Source of the DNA: Lytechinus variegatus
Lineage: Eukaryota; Echinodermata; Echinoidea; Temnopleuroida; Toxopneustidae
Assembly: GCF_018143015.1 (NCBI RefSeq)
Contig: NC_054749.1
Coordinates: 30,848,411-30,912,410, forward strand
Direction of reading: 5' to 3'
Length of the DNA stretch: 64,000 nucleotides
This document shows, piece by piece, positions 44,530-57,400 of this stretch. A program made the position numbers and the translations under genes. How positions within the stretch are numbered: the first letter of the stretch is position 1; each line of letters opens with the position of its first letter. Below the pieces are notes generated by a model, which had not been told where the DNA came from, made no database searches, and saw only the letters and a list, made by a program, of their open reading frames with translations.

Positions 44530-44985
44530 AAAATAAAGAGACATGTCGCACACCCCTTTTATGATGTTTAATGTACAAATATGGCCAAAAGGCCATTTTC
44601 CCGCCATTTTTCAAAAAATGGCGGGAAAACAATTTTATCTCACCCAGCCTATACATCTAATGTCCTATATGTATGTGCAGATATTTGAACTCAGCACCCT
44701 CAAACACATAAGACATATCACACACCCATTTTATGCTACTTAATGTAAAAAACATGGAAAATGCCATTTTCCCGCCATTTTTCAAGAAATGGAGGGAAAA
44801 TGGCAATTTTTTTACCATGGCTATACATCCAATGATTTACATATTGAGATAATTGAACTCAGCACCCTCAAAAACAAAGAGAGAGACAAATACACACCCG
44901 TTATATGCCGTTATATATAAAAATAGGGCAAAAAGGGCAATTTTCCCGCCATTTTTCAAAAAAATGGCTGGAACCAATATCAAAC
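44530..44985. repeat. Right subterminal repeats with 'CCCGCCATTTTTCAA' hairpins
   Basis: Three units of about 170 bp each carry 'gaactcagcaccctcaaa', 'cacacccgtt/ttatg' and a palindrome around CCCGCCATTTTTCAA/TTGAAAAATGGCGGG. Confidence 0.9.
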
Positions 44986-45550
44986 CTCATTGGAGGTCAA
45001 AATGGTTGGCGGATTTGTGTTCAGCAGCAAAAATGGCAATAGAATTCACCCGTTTGAAATTTTTTTTTGTCATTTGCCCACCCCCAGTAATAGAGGATAT
45101 TTATGAATGAATAAAACTTAGCATAGAAAAAATGCTTATGTTATATGCATATAAGATCTACACATTTTTTTTTATAAAGTAGCACAATAAGACTTAATTT
45201 ATGAACCTGCCACTTTTACAGGGAAACTCAGTTGAAAACATCGCAAACCATAGAATATTGGAATATACTGAATAAATTAATGAAACATCCATGGTATAAT
45301 GATAGCACAATATGCAAAGTGCAGTATTTACGACACCCCTGTTGAAATGATAGAGGCGAAGTAAGTCTCTATCACAAAATTTTCAGAGAGACCATTTAAC
45401 CAATAATTTGAGATAGTAGGGAGAAAAATGCACACTCCTGATTAGGCTCAATCACACACTAAACTAAATGATGTGTTTGAGAGCAGCATATTCAAAGAAC
45501 TTTACTGAACCAAGATAGCCCAGTTTACCCACCAGGCAATGTACATGTGT

Positions 45551-45753
45551 CAGAGCTGCCAACCTGAACAAGAACATTTCAGTATTTTCAAGGCTGAAAA
45601 TCAGTATTTTGGTGAGGAAAATAGTATTTTCACAGGAATACCATAGGACAACACATAAACTGAAACTTAAGAAATCAGTATTTTGCATGAAACCATCAGT
45701 ATTCTCTATTTTCAGTACTAAATACAGAAAATCAGTACTACTTGGCAGCTCTG
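45551..45753. mobile_element. MITE with CAGAGCTGCCAA ends, about 200 bp
   Basis: CAGAGCTGCCAA at the left and TTGGCAGCTCTG at the right form perfect 12-bp ends. Inner 'cagtattttc' phrases occur in both orientations. Confidence 0.85.
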
Positions 45754-46512
45754 AATGGTGTCTATTCGGTAATAATTTCAGATCCCATATGGATCTGGGC
45801 TGGTATGAATGCATGAGCCAAAATTTAAAGTATTTTACTTCAGTATTTTGCTTAGGTTAACTTATATATCTTTGGTATTCAATTGTCATTTTTGGCCAAG
45901 TCTAAGTCGGCTGCCTACCTGGCTTTAGTCTGGCATGCATGCCATTTACAAATGTGATACAAGCAGTCATAATTTTTCTGCACACAGATGTATACATACA
46001 TTGCATATTATTTGGCTTAAACTTTTGGGCGTCATAATGGTTACTATTATTTTTCTTAAATTTGGCATGATAAAGTAATTAGATGTAATCTGAATACGAG
46101 TTTAAGCGGTGTGCTTATCACAGTAACATACTAAGTAAAAAAAGTACTTATATAACCAATAGTTCCAAATTCATAAGAGCCCTGCATATCAGCTGGTATA
46201 TTTTGAATCAAAATACAGAGGGCTGTATCTTGAAGTTCAGTTTAACTTAGACCATTGTTTAAATGTGCTAAAATCACGGGGAGCAAAAAACATCAAAATT
46301 TCATTTTTTTTTTAACTATAAAGTTATTTTGTGGTCTTAAATGGAAAAGACAAATGTCTTATTCATCTTCTCTAATTAGTTAAGACTGATTTTAGTGTTA
46401 AATGAGCTAATAAAATGAACCTCAACTGTCACCAAACTGATGTCACAATTGGCTATCCATAAAAAACCACAACTTCGGAACAGTTTAAATCAAAACCGAG
46501 TTCAGAAAATGA

Positions 46513-46800
46513 GTACATGTATATATACACAGATATGTATATATACACATATGTATATATACGCATATGTATATATACCCATATGTATATATACGCATAT
46601 GTATATCTACGCATATGTATATCTACGCATATGTATTTATACGCATATGTATATATACGCATATACATATATACGCACATACATATATACGCATATACAT
46701 ATATACGCATATACATATATACACACACACATATATACGCACACACATATATACACATATACACACACATATATACACACATATATATATATATATATAT
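46513..46800. repeat. 16-bp minisatellite 'CATATGTATATATACG' running into (AT)n
   Basis: Alternating purine-pyrimidine units change gradually from 'cgcatatgtatatata' to 'acacacatatatacg' and end in (TA)n. The Tyr/Ile/Cys-rich frames on both strands are artefacts. Confidence 0.95.
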
Positions 46801-47006
46801 AAAGCATAAGAAAATACAGGCTTTTCAGAGCACACATAGCCAACATTACTCTTATTTGATTTGGATCTTGGAATGAGAGTAATATAATATATTCTAACAA
46901 TAATGTTCACATTTTTTTTTTAAAATTCCATTGGTGTAGATTCATATATATGGTATTGTTTGGTAGGAATTTGAATGTTTGAAAGTACATGAAACAAAGA
47001 CGCCAA

Positions 47007-47260
47007 GGCCTGTATTCTGAAGTACACTTTAACTTCAAGCATGGTCTGGGCTAAAATAATGAGCAGCCCAAGCAGTAAAAGATTTGTTAAACTGCATGCT
47101 TCTTGTGTTTACTGGGATCCTTTCCATGTTTAATGAGGAAAGCAATAATTGTATTAATAATTTCAAGACGATTTGTAATACCAAATGTGATGATACATTG
47201 ATCATTTGAATCCACAGTTTAACCACACTTTAAGTTAAAATGGAGTTCAGAATATGGCCC
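47007..47260. mobile_element. Fold-back MITE 'GGCC-TATTCTGAA', about 250 bp
   Basis: 'ggcctgtattctgaagtaca' and 'tttaacttcaagcatggt' are mirrored by 'accacactttaagttaaaat' and 'ggagttcagaatatggcc'. Partial relatives lie near 37060-37135 and 46212-46512. Confidence 0.8.
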
Positions 47261-48197
47261 CAAAAATCAAATGTTCTACCTGATTAGAAGTTCTTCCAAT
47301 GACAATGTTTCCGGTAAACATAAATTATTAATCATATAGATTTGACAAGAAAATCTATTACAAAAATACCTAAAAAATTTTCTCTTAAAAAAGATTGAAA
47401 TAATTTTCAAATAAATAGATACCCGTTTTATTGGGGTCAAACTTGCACGTCCTGATATACAACCAGCTGCTTTGGTGACCTGTCATTCACTGTGATTCTT
47501 TGACAATTAAAGCATGACTTTAACCAGATTTTTGTCTAAGAGGAAGTTAAACCTCTCAATAACTTAGTTTTGCATTGAATTCATTGTACTGGCATGATAA
47601 AAATGAAGAGCAAACTTACAAATGAACCCCATTTCGCCTCATCGATAGCAATGAAAATCAAAAGGGGGGAGGACAACACAAAATTCTGCTATATCCAAGA
47701 TAATCTAGTATTTTACTATGGCAATTACAAGTATATAGTTCATGCACATAGCTTACAGATTGGTAATAAACCTGTCAAATTTGCAATCATACAAGTATTG
47801 ATCAGTATCAATCAATTCAGTATATCAGGAAGTGCAAATTCACCTAATAAAACTTAAAATCACTCAATAGTATTCTGACCATAAACCGGGATTAAATTAG
47901 GCCACACTTTTACGGAGTGACAGTTTTCAACTCATTCACCAAATGACCAATTAATAATTATTCTTATCCTGCTGCAAATAGTTGTCAAAAATCAATCACG
48001 TCATGAAACAGGAATATAAAAATACAAAAATATGAATTTTAATTGATACATTACAATACAACTAGCACGAAAATGGAAGAAATAGTAAGAGGCCCAGCAT
48101 TCCATAAAAGTATGGTTAAAAAGTATTGTTTAGACCAGGATTAAACCTAGGTTTAATTATCAGGATACCTTCTAATGCATATCCTCCTCTTAGAACA

Positions 48198-48407
48198 TTA
48201 CCCTACGAGAGGTAGTAAAGACATTAAGAGCATTACAAATAGAACCCCAAGAAGTAAAGTCACAAGGAATGTTCCAATCGATGAAGACTTCTTCCGATGG
48301 CCACGTTCCAGGAAGTACTGGACCATGTCGGTGAGATCTCGTTCTTCTGGCTCGTAACCAAGCTGTTTTCTGGCCTTCTCGATGCTGAAATGATGAGTGA
48401 CTGCAAC
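48198..48407 (-). CDS. SDR42E1: SDR42E1-like exon 11 (terminal)
   Basis: It begins [20 protein letters not shown] and ends with the membrane helix and a TAA stop. The acceptor is 'ccagctgttccag'. Confidence 0.95.
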   Translation of the reverse strand, partial: VAVTHHFSIEKARKQLGYEPEERDLTDMVQYFLERGHRKKSSSIGTFLVTLLLGVLFVMLLMSLLPLVG

Positions 48408-51400
48408 CTGGAACAGCTGGAGAATTCAAAGGAGAATATTGAGAAATTGGATTAAGAGTGGAAAAATTACTTCTATGGAAATTTTGCCAATATGGTAAAC
48501 TTTTAGACATACTGACTTTTTATTTCAATTTAAATCTTTATTTCCAATTTCAACAATACATCTGCAGACTAATGAAACATCCCAAATCATAATACCTCCA
48601 GAAAATATTTGTAGAGGGTAGTGGCATAAAAAAACATAACTTATTTTTGTATAATAACAACATTAATATGGTACAGGCACTAAGAATTATATCAATTCTC
48701 TTTGCACTTTACAAATAAATACAGTAGTCTATTCACACAAGATTGAGTGGTCACAATGACCAATCATTAAAAAAAAAAATTCTTTCATATAAATTCTTAC
48801 ATGACCTAAACATTCGCATAAATATAAAATATAGTATCCTAAAGATGAGCACACATGGGCATAATAGAATAAACTGTGTCTACCGTGAGCATGCCATACT
48901 TATTTTGCTTACTACTGGGCAATTGACTATTATTGATGCATAATCATTGTTACAGAAAACAAACAGGTGATTATTATGTTTGATATTATTTTTACAGCCA
49001 TGACAGCTGAAAGGCAAATTCCAAAAATTTTAACATGGAATTTTAAGAAAAATACATGGAAGTTTGTCTCACCTCTGTTCTCGTCATCAATGGCTGAAAA
49101 TCGATGACTGGCTTCAAGATTGTGTGTAACCATTCAGTCAAAAAAGCTATGGAAAGAAAGGGAAATGGTTGTGAATATACATGATTGATCATTGTTTAGC
49201 TTACATTAAGTACCAAATCATAACTTGACGGATTCTCTACTGCATGCCATCAGAATCAAAGTCTCCACCACTGCCAGACCAGTAACATATTACACACCTA
49301 ACTTCTAAAATGTCAAATAATGACCTCAGTGACCTATGATGTGACCAAAAATATGATCAGATCCTTCCTCCCTCATGCATAAACAATCCAATTTTGAAAT
49401 CAATTGCTCATACAGTTCTTCAAATATCGCATGAACAAGATAATTTGATGTATATGCCTTCTGTGAGCTTTGACTTTTGGCCTCATGACTCCCCATTTCA
49501 ATAAGATCATTGTTCCTCCTCTAAGTATTCCAAGTTTGAGGTTGAAGATGTGCCATACAAAAAAAAATAATATAAGAGTATGAATTGCAAGTAAGCAGAA
49601 CAAATAAAGGTTGTAATATTAGATAAATTCAATTCAATTAAGGTTTATTAAAAACCACAGTCACATGAAGTGACAGTGGTTTGTCAATACATACTTCAAA
49701 CATTAAAAATAGCATCATTTTCAGATACCAAGATAAGATAGAAGTAATAACTCGTAAATCAAATGACTCATACAAAATAATGATTTGGTATTTATAAGTG
49801 GTAACATTGCACATTTGTGTGTGCATGTGACTCAAGTGTGTTTAGAATCAGAGAGCCAGACAATGTACACAGCTATATTTTTATAATAAACACTATCATA
49901 AATAATATAGGATTTGTATAGAGCACATATCCACCTTGTAAGATGCTCAAGGCGCTCCTATATTACCCTGGCTAAGCTGGTCTACCTATTCCGGTGCTCA
50001 CAGCTTTTTGAGGATTTACTTCCTGCCGTTACCCATTTACTTCACCTGGGTTGAGTGCAGCATAATGTGGGTAAATTTCTTGCTGAAGGAAAACATGCCA
50101 TGCCTGGGAATCGAACCCACGCCCCTCAGATTTAAAGACAAAGAGTCTTAACCAATAGACCACAACGCCCCCAAATTATTATTGTACGCTATTACTGAAC
50201 ATGTTATGCAGACTCCTACTCACCAATGATATACATGAACCACACTGGTACAACAAGAGATGGATAATGATAACCTAGACCTGTTATGAGTGGACGGAGG
50301 AACTCAAACTGGTTTACTGGAGCCTTGTCAGCAATGAAGTATACCTGACCAGCCTGAAAAGCGAAATAAAAACATCTTAAATCATTCATTGTATCAGTAA
50401 TTGTAAAAGGAACTTCATCCTCTGACAAGTAGATTTTTTTTTAAGGGGTCTAGCAATTTAAAGGTTAGCAACTGATCATGAGGCTTTTTTCTGTATTTGA
50501 TTGTAGAAGTCATACCTATGACCAATCCAAATGTTTTTTAAGAGTGTATGCTTTATAACATCAGGTTTCATCATTATAAAAACTATAAATTATCAATCAT
50601 TATAATATAAAATGTATAATTTTCAACAATTTTTATCTGTACATAATCCAACCATGTAAAATATATAATACAGTTGCAAATAAAAGATTGACTTGAAAAA
50701 AAAACTAATCGCTAATTAGATTAATGTTAAATTGCCCAGATTATGTTAAAAACATGGAAAAAACACAAAATTATTGCTATCTTACTTTGAAAATTGAATA
50801 ATGATTTTATTCAATATTCCCTTTGACCTTTACAAAAAGGGCAAATCTGTGTCTTAAAGATACATAATAAAGGAAAAGTGATTAAAAAAATTATTTGAAA
50901 AGACAACATGCATCGACAGAAGCAAACTAGTGTTGGTTATGGCACTCAGGAGAAAGTAGCAGAGTACCTATGTGTGGAGATTAACTTACTGCTATATGTT
51001 ATTTATGACTTAAAAGACTTTCAGCTGCTGGTATACGACATTGACAAGATAATCTGACATGTGTAAAGATTAACCAACTTACTGCTATAGGTTCTTTGTG
51101 CCTTGATAGCCCTTCAGCTGCTAGTATATGACCATTGACAAGATTATCTACATGAACCCAGTAAACATTGATATGTGTAAAGATTAACAAACTTACTGCT
51201 ATAGGTTTTTTGTGCCTTGATAGCCCTTCAGCTGCTAGTATATGACCATTGACAAGATTATCTACATGAACCCAGGGAACATCAATTGTGTAAAGATTAA
51301 CCAACTTACTGCTATATGTTCTTTGTGCCTTGAAAGCCCTTCAGCTGCTAGTATATGACCATTGACAAGATTATCTACATGGACCCATGGAACCTTTATG

Positions 51401-54400
51401 TGGGAACCACCTATCTTCATACATAATAGACCCTGCTCCATATTTTTCTGCAACAAAAAAAGAGAAAAATAGAAAAGAATTTAACATGAAAAGGGAAATA
51501 ACTATCGCTTATCATTGATTAGCTATTTCTGTATTACATGTAAGTGGTTGTAAAACACTTGAGTAGTGTTTTACAACACTTGTTTTGTTATAGTCATCAC
51601 CATCAGCATCACCACCACCACCACCATCATCATCATTATCACCACCATATCATCATCCTCATCCCCATCCTCATAATCATAATTATCCTCCTCATCATCA
51701 TCCTCACCATCATCGGCATGTTGTACCAGATCTAGACCTAAGATGTTTCTACTGAATTAATTATTGCTGTAAATAAATTAGTTTAGTAGTAGTATTAACA
51801 GAGTGAAGACTTACCACTATCCTTGGGAAATGTCTCTGTTCCCCAGCACCATAGATGGCTACAGGTCGTATAACACAAATATTCAGAAGACTCCCATCTG
51901 AGATAGAAGATAAAAATATCAACCAGTATTTGTATAACATATCGATCACTCCCCCTCCCCCAAAACAAAACAAAACAGAGCAATGTAACTTCTACACCCT
52001 TTAAAGCAGATGCAAACCAGCAGCCTTTGATAACAACACCTCAATTCCTCAACTACTAAAATCAGGCCAGGTTTCTAACCCATAATGCATCATTCTTACC
52101 GATGTAGTCTTGCAATATAGGCCCACTTGAATAAGACACTAATTCACTATACAATACATTCATATCACAGTAATTATGTTTACTAAGTAGAAAAACAAGT
52201 ACATGTATGTTCCTCTCAAATTTTTTATAGTTTCTCTGTACAAGTAAAATGATCAGCCTCTTTAACTTTTCTGTATTATTAGTAGTCATCTCAAACAGTA
52301 TATTTCAAGACAATGAGAGACCACACACAGTGCTTACAGTATGAGTAAAGCACCGAAAATATCAACAAAATTAGATGTACATTACGAGAATTGTGGCATT
52401 TCATATTTTCACATATTTTCTTGAAGTTCTTGAGGTTATGCTGAAGTCACATTTCCTCAAGGGCATCCAAACAGCAAGTCGAAAACAGCAGATTTATTCA
52501 TTTTTAGTCAAATCACCTATATGTCGCTGGTACAAATGTTATTTTACTTGCTCTAAGGCTACTGTATGGGAAATATGACTGCCCCATTAAATGGTATACT
52601 TTTTAGCTATGAAAATTAATTGAGTTTTGGTGGTGGGTCATCTTTCAAGGTTATCCAAATAACACAGGGGTAATATGAAGATACCCACAACATACAATTG
52701 ATATGCAAAAAAAAACCCAAAACACATGGATTCCATTGGAAATGATTTTTTCACATGTAGGGTAAAATTATGAATTCAGGGTCCCGCATCACAAGGGTAA
52801 ATAGCAATTTATTGTACGCTTGATTTTTACGATTAACTGCATATTGTAGTCAATGCAATCAATCGCTAAAAAATGTTCTATGATGATTGCTAAGCTTTGT
52901 GTTAGAGGCCCCCGATTATTCTTACCCTTTGTTTGCCTTCCGTTTGATTTCATTGCTAGCTGTTCTGCCATTGATTTTGATCTTGAGTAATCATCTTTGT
53001 GCTGAGCAAAAAGAAAGAGACAAAGAAAAACTGAGCTCGCAATCATCGCTATCATTATTATTGTATACATCATCTCATCGTCATTATCACCATCTCAATC
53101 ATTCCTATTTATTCTAGTCATTTCTCATCAAAGTTTCGACATTATCATCATACAATTGCTGTACACATCATCACCATTTGCAGTGATGTAATCATTAGGG
53201 GAGACCGGGGTTAGTTGGAACATGGGATAAGTTGAAACATTGTAATTTTCTTTAACGCTTGTAAAATAAAGTTATGTAATGCTGCCCTCAATTTATTGCA
53301 ATATAATTCAACACTGTTGTATTATTAATAACAATAAATTGAGGGCAGTATTGCATAAATTTATTTTACAGGCGTTAAAGAAAATTACAATGTTTCAACT
53401 TACCCCATGTTCCAACTAACCCCGGTCAGTCATTGCTACATTTACTGTATAATCATTCAGGTAATTAACATTATCACAAACATCACCATCATATCTATTA
53501 TCACACCAACATTCCCATCATCCCATCATCAATATCATCATCACCATCATGATCATCATCACAATCATCATCCTCATCATCATCACCCTCATCATCCTCA
53601 TCACCGCCACCACCACCACCATCATCATCATCATTCTCATCATCAACATCAACATCATAATTGCAACCACCATCACATTACAACACAACCTTCACAACAA
53701 ATAAATATATCTGTTCCCCATCCCCCTCCCCAAAAAAAAATCATGCCCAACTTGCACAGAAAAGTTGCAGAATCAACACACAATTCTATAAATGACATCA
53801 AATTGAGTCTTTTTTTTAAACCATCTCTTGTATGCCCATGAAGAAACAAGCCCCAAAGGTAATCTCAATCAAGAATATGAATTAGCTTTTAGCCTTGAGA
53901 TTGGTTACACTTGAATTTTCTTTGAAGATTTTCATTGCATTGGTCATTTAGACATTTTAAACTTTCAAGATTCATTCAATTTTATTACAACTGAACAGAT
54001 ACTGATACATTGCAAATGACAAAAGATTGTGAAAGGTTTTTTTTTCTCTATCTTATAACATATAACATATATGATTTTTGAGAATCTGTATCAACATAAA
54101 AATGAAGTGAGATTGAAGAAGTTGTTTACTCACTGCAGACAATGGTAGTAAAGGCAACGTCTCGTCTCCATTGTCTATATCTTGCCCAGCGAAGACCACG
54201 TTGTGTGTACTTGTGTATACCAATCTGGTCACATTCTCCTTGATACAAGCTGTTATGGATAATCATCATAATCATGGACAGTGACAGAATACACACATGA
54301 AGTACATGTTTATTCCACATAATGGTTTGCTTTATATTTCAAAAAGTTAATTTGTCAGTTGAATGTATGGGTATCCAATGTTTTCTGAAGACAGCTAATC

Positions 54401-57400
54401 TCAAAGGAATAATTTCTTTTGTCAGCATTTGTTATGTTAGTTTGTATATATATTAGTACATGTATAACAAAGGAAGTGTGCAAAAGTACAGATCTACAAA
54501 CCATGAAGGGCCAGTACATATCTTTCGAAGCAAGAAAGAAAGTGAACAAAATGTGAAGCATGCAGCAATGAAATATTGACATCAAATTAATGTCTTTCCT
54601 ACATTTTGTTCTGTATCAGAACTGCATTCAAAATTGAACTTCATTTTCACAGCATTTTCCTCGAGACCTTTAAAAAAATATTTCAATATGAAAGCTGTAA
54701 AATATAGAGCTTTCTTAATCTGTTTGTAAAAAATACATGTACATGACAGGAAATAAAATTGATTTCCCATCCAAAAATTGTCTGACATTCTTTGCAGAGG
54801 AAAAGTATACAATTACTGGTAAGAATTACCTTCTATGATGTTTTCAGTTCCACCAACATTGATGCTTTCAATAAACTCTGAGGATTTCAGCTAAGAGAAG
54901 AAAGATAGCGATCAAGCATAGGGCGAAGGGGAAGAAGAAGGATATGAAGAAGAATAATAAAACAAGATAACATTATATTTCTTATCCAATTACTCATATG
55001 TATAAATGGTCTTAAGAAGTTCTTTGTGAGTTCTGGCGGGTACATGTTTTTTTGTTTTTTCTCCTAATCAGATCATTCATTTCTATTCCCATGATTAGGC
55101 ACCAGCTAAAGTAGAGATTCCATCTTTGCAGATTCAAATTCTTTTTACTCTCAAGTCTCAAAAGCAAAGTTCCAGCTTGTCAAAATTTGATTTGAATTGA
55201 TGTTATTACTTGAACAAAAGGACATGTCATCAGTTATACATAAATTAATGTATAACTGATACATGTAGTACCTTTCAAAGGGACAGCAAGTAACAGAGCT
55301 TTCATTAACTGTTGATCATACACTTACCATTTCCCTGCCAGACATTCCATATGAAGCAATGTGAAACACGCAGTCCACACCTTCACATAACTTCTCCAGT
55401 ACTTCTCGATCCCTAATGTCACCCTGGATAGAATAAATGAAATTATGAAAATAACATTTAATGCACACATTGTAGCCTCTCTTTCCTTCTCAGTGTCCAT
55501 CTGTCTTCTCACTCTTATCTCTTTCGATCTGTCTTCCTCTCTCTACAATCCCTTCCTTACACTCCCTTAAGGCCTGGTCACACCGCCCGAGTGTTGTTGG
55601 AGCGGTCGTGGAGCGGAGAGAAAAAATCATCACCGCTCGCTACCCTTCACCATTTTCGATTTCGATTGTTTTTTTTTTGTTTTTTTCCCCAATTTTGTGA
55701 GCCAAATTCGACCCTCTCTCCCTACCGCTCCACGACCGCTCCAACAACGCTCGGGCACTGTGACCAGGCCTTTAACTAGTATTAAGCTTTACTTTTATCT
55801 TCATTTTCCATTACTTTCACCCTCCCTTGATACCTCCATCCCAAGCCCTCTCTTTTCTTTCTGCCTCTCTTTTTTCTTCCTATCGCTCTCTCGCTGTTTC
55901 TTTACCTCCCCCCTTCCCCCCTTCTCTCTATCCCCCTTTCTCCACCATACCTGAACAACTTTGATATCCGGGTCATAGTCCTCTAGTGGCTTGGCCTTGT
56001 CAAAGAGCGTGACCTTTGCCCCCAGGAGGTGCAGTGCCCGTCCAAGGTGAATACCAACGAACCCTGATCCACCTGTAACCAGAACACGACGACCCTGGAA
56101 TGTTTGCACTTTCAAATTCCTGAAAGAAGACCAATCAATTATTAGAGCTGCAGGGTTAATAGGTTTAACATTCTTTCATACTCCTAACAATAAATATGAG
56201 ATAGGAATCCCAGCTGTCCCATCTCAATATCAGGCTATTAATATCATGTACTAAAAGCATTTTGTCCCCCTGGTGTCCTGTGCATAGATACTCTTTAAAA
56301 AAAAAAAACCCTCCATCATAATATAATTTTCACATTGGACAGACAGGATGCAGATTTTTCAGTAGAGGTGTTGGTCCATTAATTGGGATTGTCCCAGAAA
56401 AAAAGGATATCCCAATAAACCAAGACAAATCATGTATCGATATTGTCCTTAATGGGGAGTTTTTTATTCACCCCCCCCCCCCCAGGGACATAGCGGTAGA
56501 CGGCAATTACTAGGATTGAGAGTGCTAAAAATAGATGCAGTGACCTCGATTCCCCCTTGTTCACTATTTTTCACAACTTGAAAAATTCCAACAATCTTGT
56601 TACCAAACCTGATACATGTATGTTTTCATTGACCAGCGCACTTGACTGGTGTTGGTACTATATAGACAGGTGAATGAATTTCCATAGATTTTTTTGTGTG
56701 GAGAAATCTTAGAAAAATTGGAAAGTCCTTGTAAACCGGGATGATCCCAATTTTCTGACCAGTAGATCAACGTTGTTTTTTTTTTCTTTTTTTCATAGAA
56801 AAGAATTCGGTCCAAATTTTTAAACACAAATTGATGGGTCAGATTTACAATATGCTAAAGTATAGAAGTTCATCTTAAAGAAAATTTTGTTATGACTCAT
56901 AACAAAACTGGCCGATCGAGACTGGGGTAGAAGGAAAGAACTTTTTGTTTTTTGAGGTTCCAGTCTGTGTCTTGATGTCAGGATACTACCACTCGTTAGA
57001 CCATCATCCATATAATCGTGGTAAGTGCATAATTTCTGTTTTCACAATTTATCTTGCTAGATATTTTGACCATAATCTACCCTTGTCCCGTGAGTATGGG
57101 TAAATACACGGTGAGCTCCTGGGCGCCGGCCCGCTAAGCAGGCCGGTGCTCCCTGGTTAGGATATCATCAAATGACATCATCATCATGGCAGGGCCAGGG
57201 TAAATTTCCTTCCCTTGCAAAGCCGGCCTTGCAGTCCCGACAAACCCTTCCCGGGACGCCTATTTGTCCCGTATGTAAGAATATTGAACAAAATGTAGTT
57301 AATACATTTAAAAGTGATGACTTTTCATCAAATAACCAACAGATGACGAAGCAGAGACAACAATAAAATAGATGACTGTAAGCTTTTGCAAGTTCTGCGG

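Larger units (their letters stand above)
41364..45087 (-). mobile_element. DNA transposon, about 3.7 kb, long terminal inverted repeats
   Basis: The left end TAGGGGTGGGCAAAT and the right end, read inward as CTGGGGGTGGGCAAAT, head inverted repeats of about 150 bp. The repeats share 'ttgccattttggctgctgaa', 'cacaaatc' and 'gatattggttcc'. TAATAG flanks both sides (41358-41363 and 45088-45093), a candidate 6-bp target duplication. Distinct tandem subterminal repeats lie inside each end. The interior carries minus-strand coding remnants. The terminal sequence resembles hAT-type ends, but hAT makes 8-bp duplications and I see no hAT transposase motif. The superfamily is therefore open. Confidence 0.75.

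Noticed and set aside
46440-46910. Overlapping Tyr/Ile/Cys-rich frames on both strands
   Set aside because: Produced by the 16-bp (AT/GT) minisatellite. Both strands read open at once.
53407-53841. 144-codon His-rich frame
   Set aside because: Translation of an ATC/ACC microsatellite.
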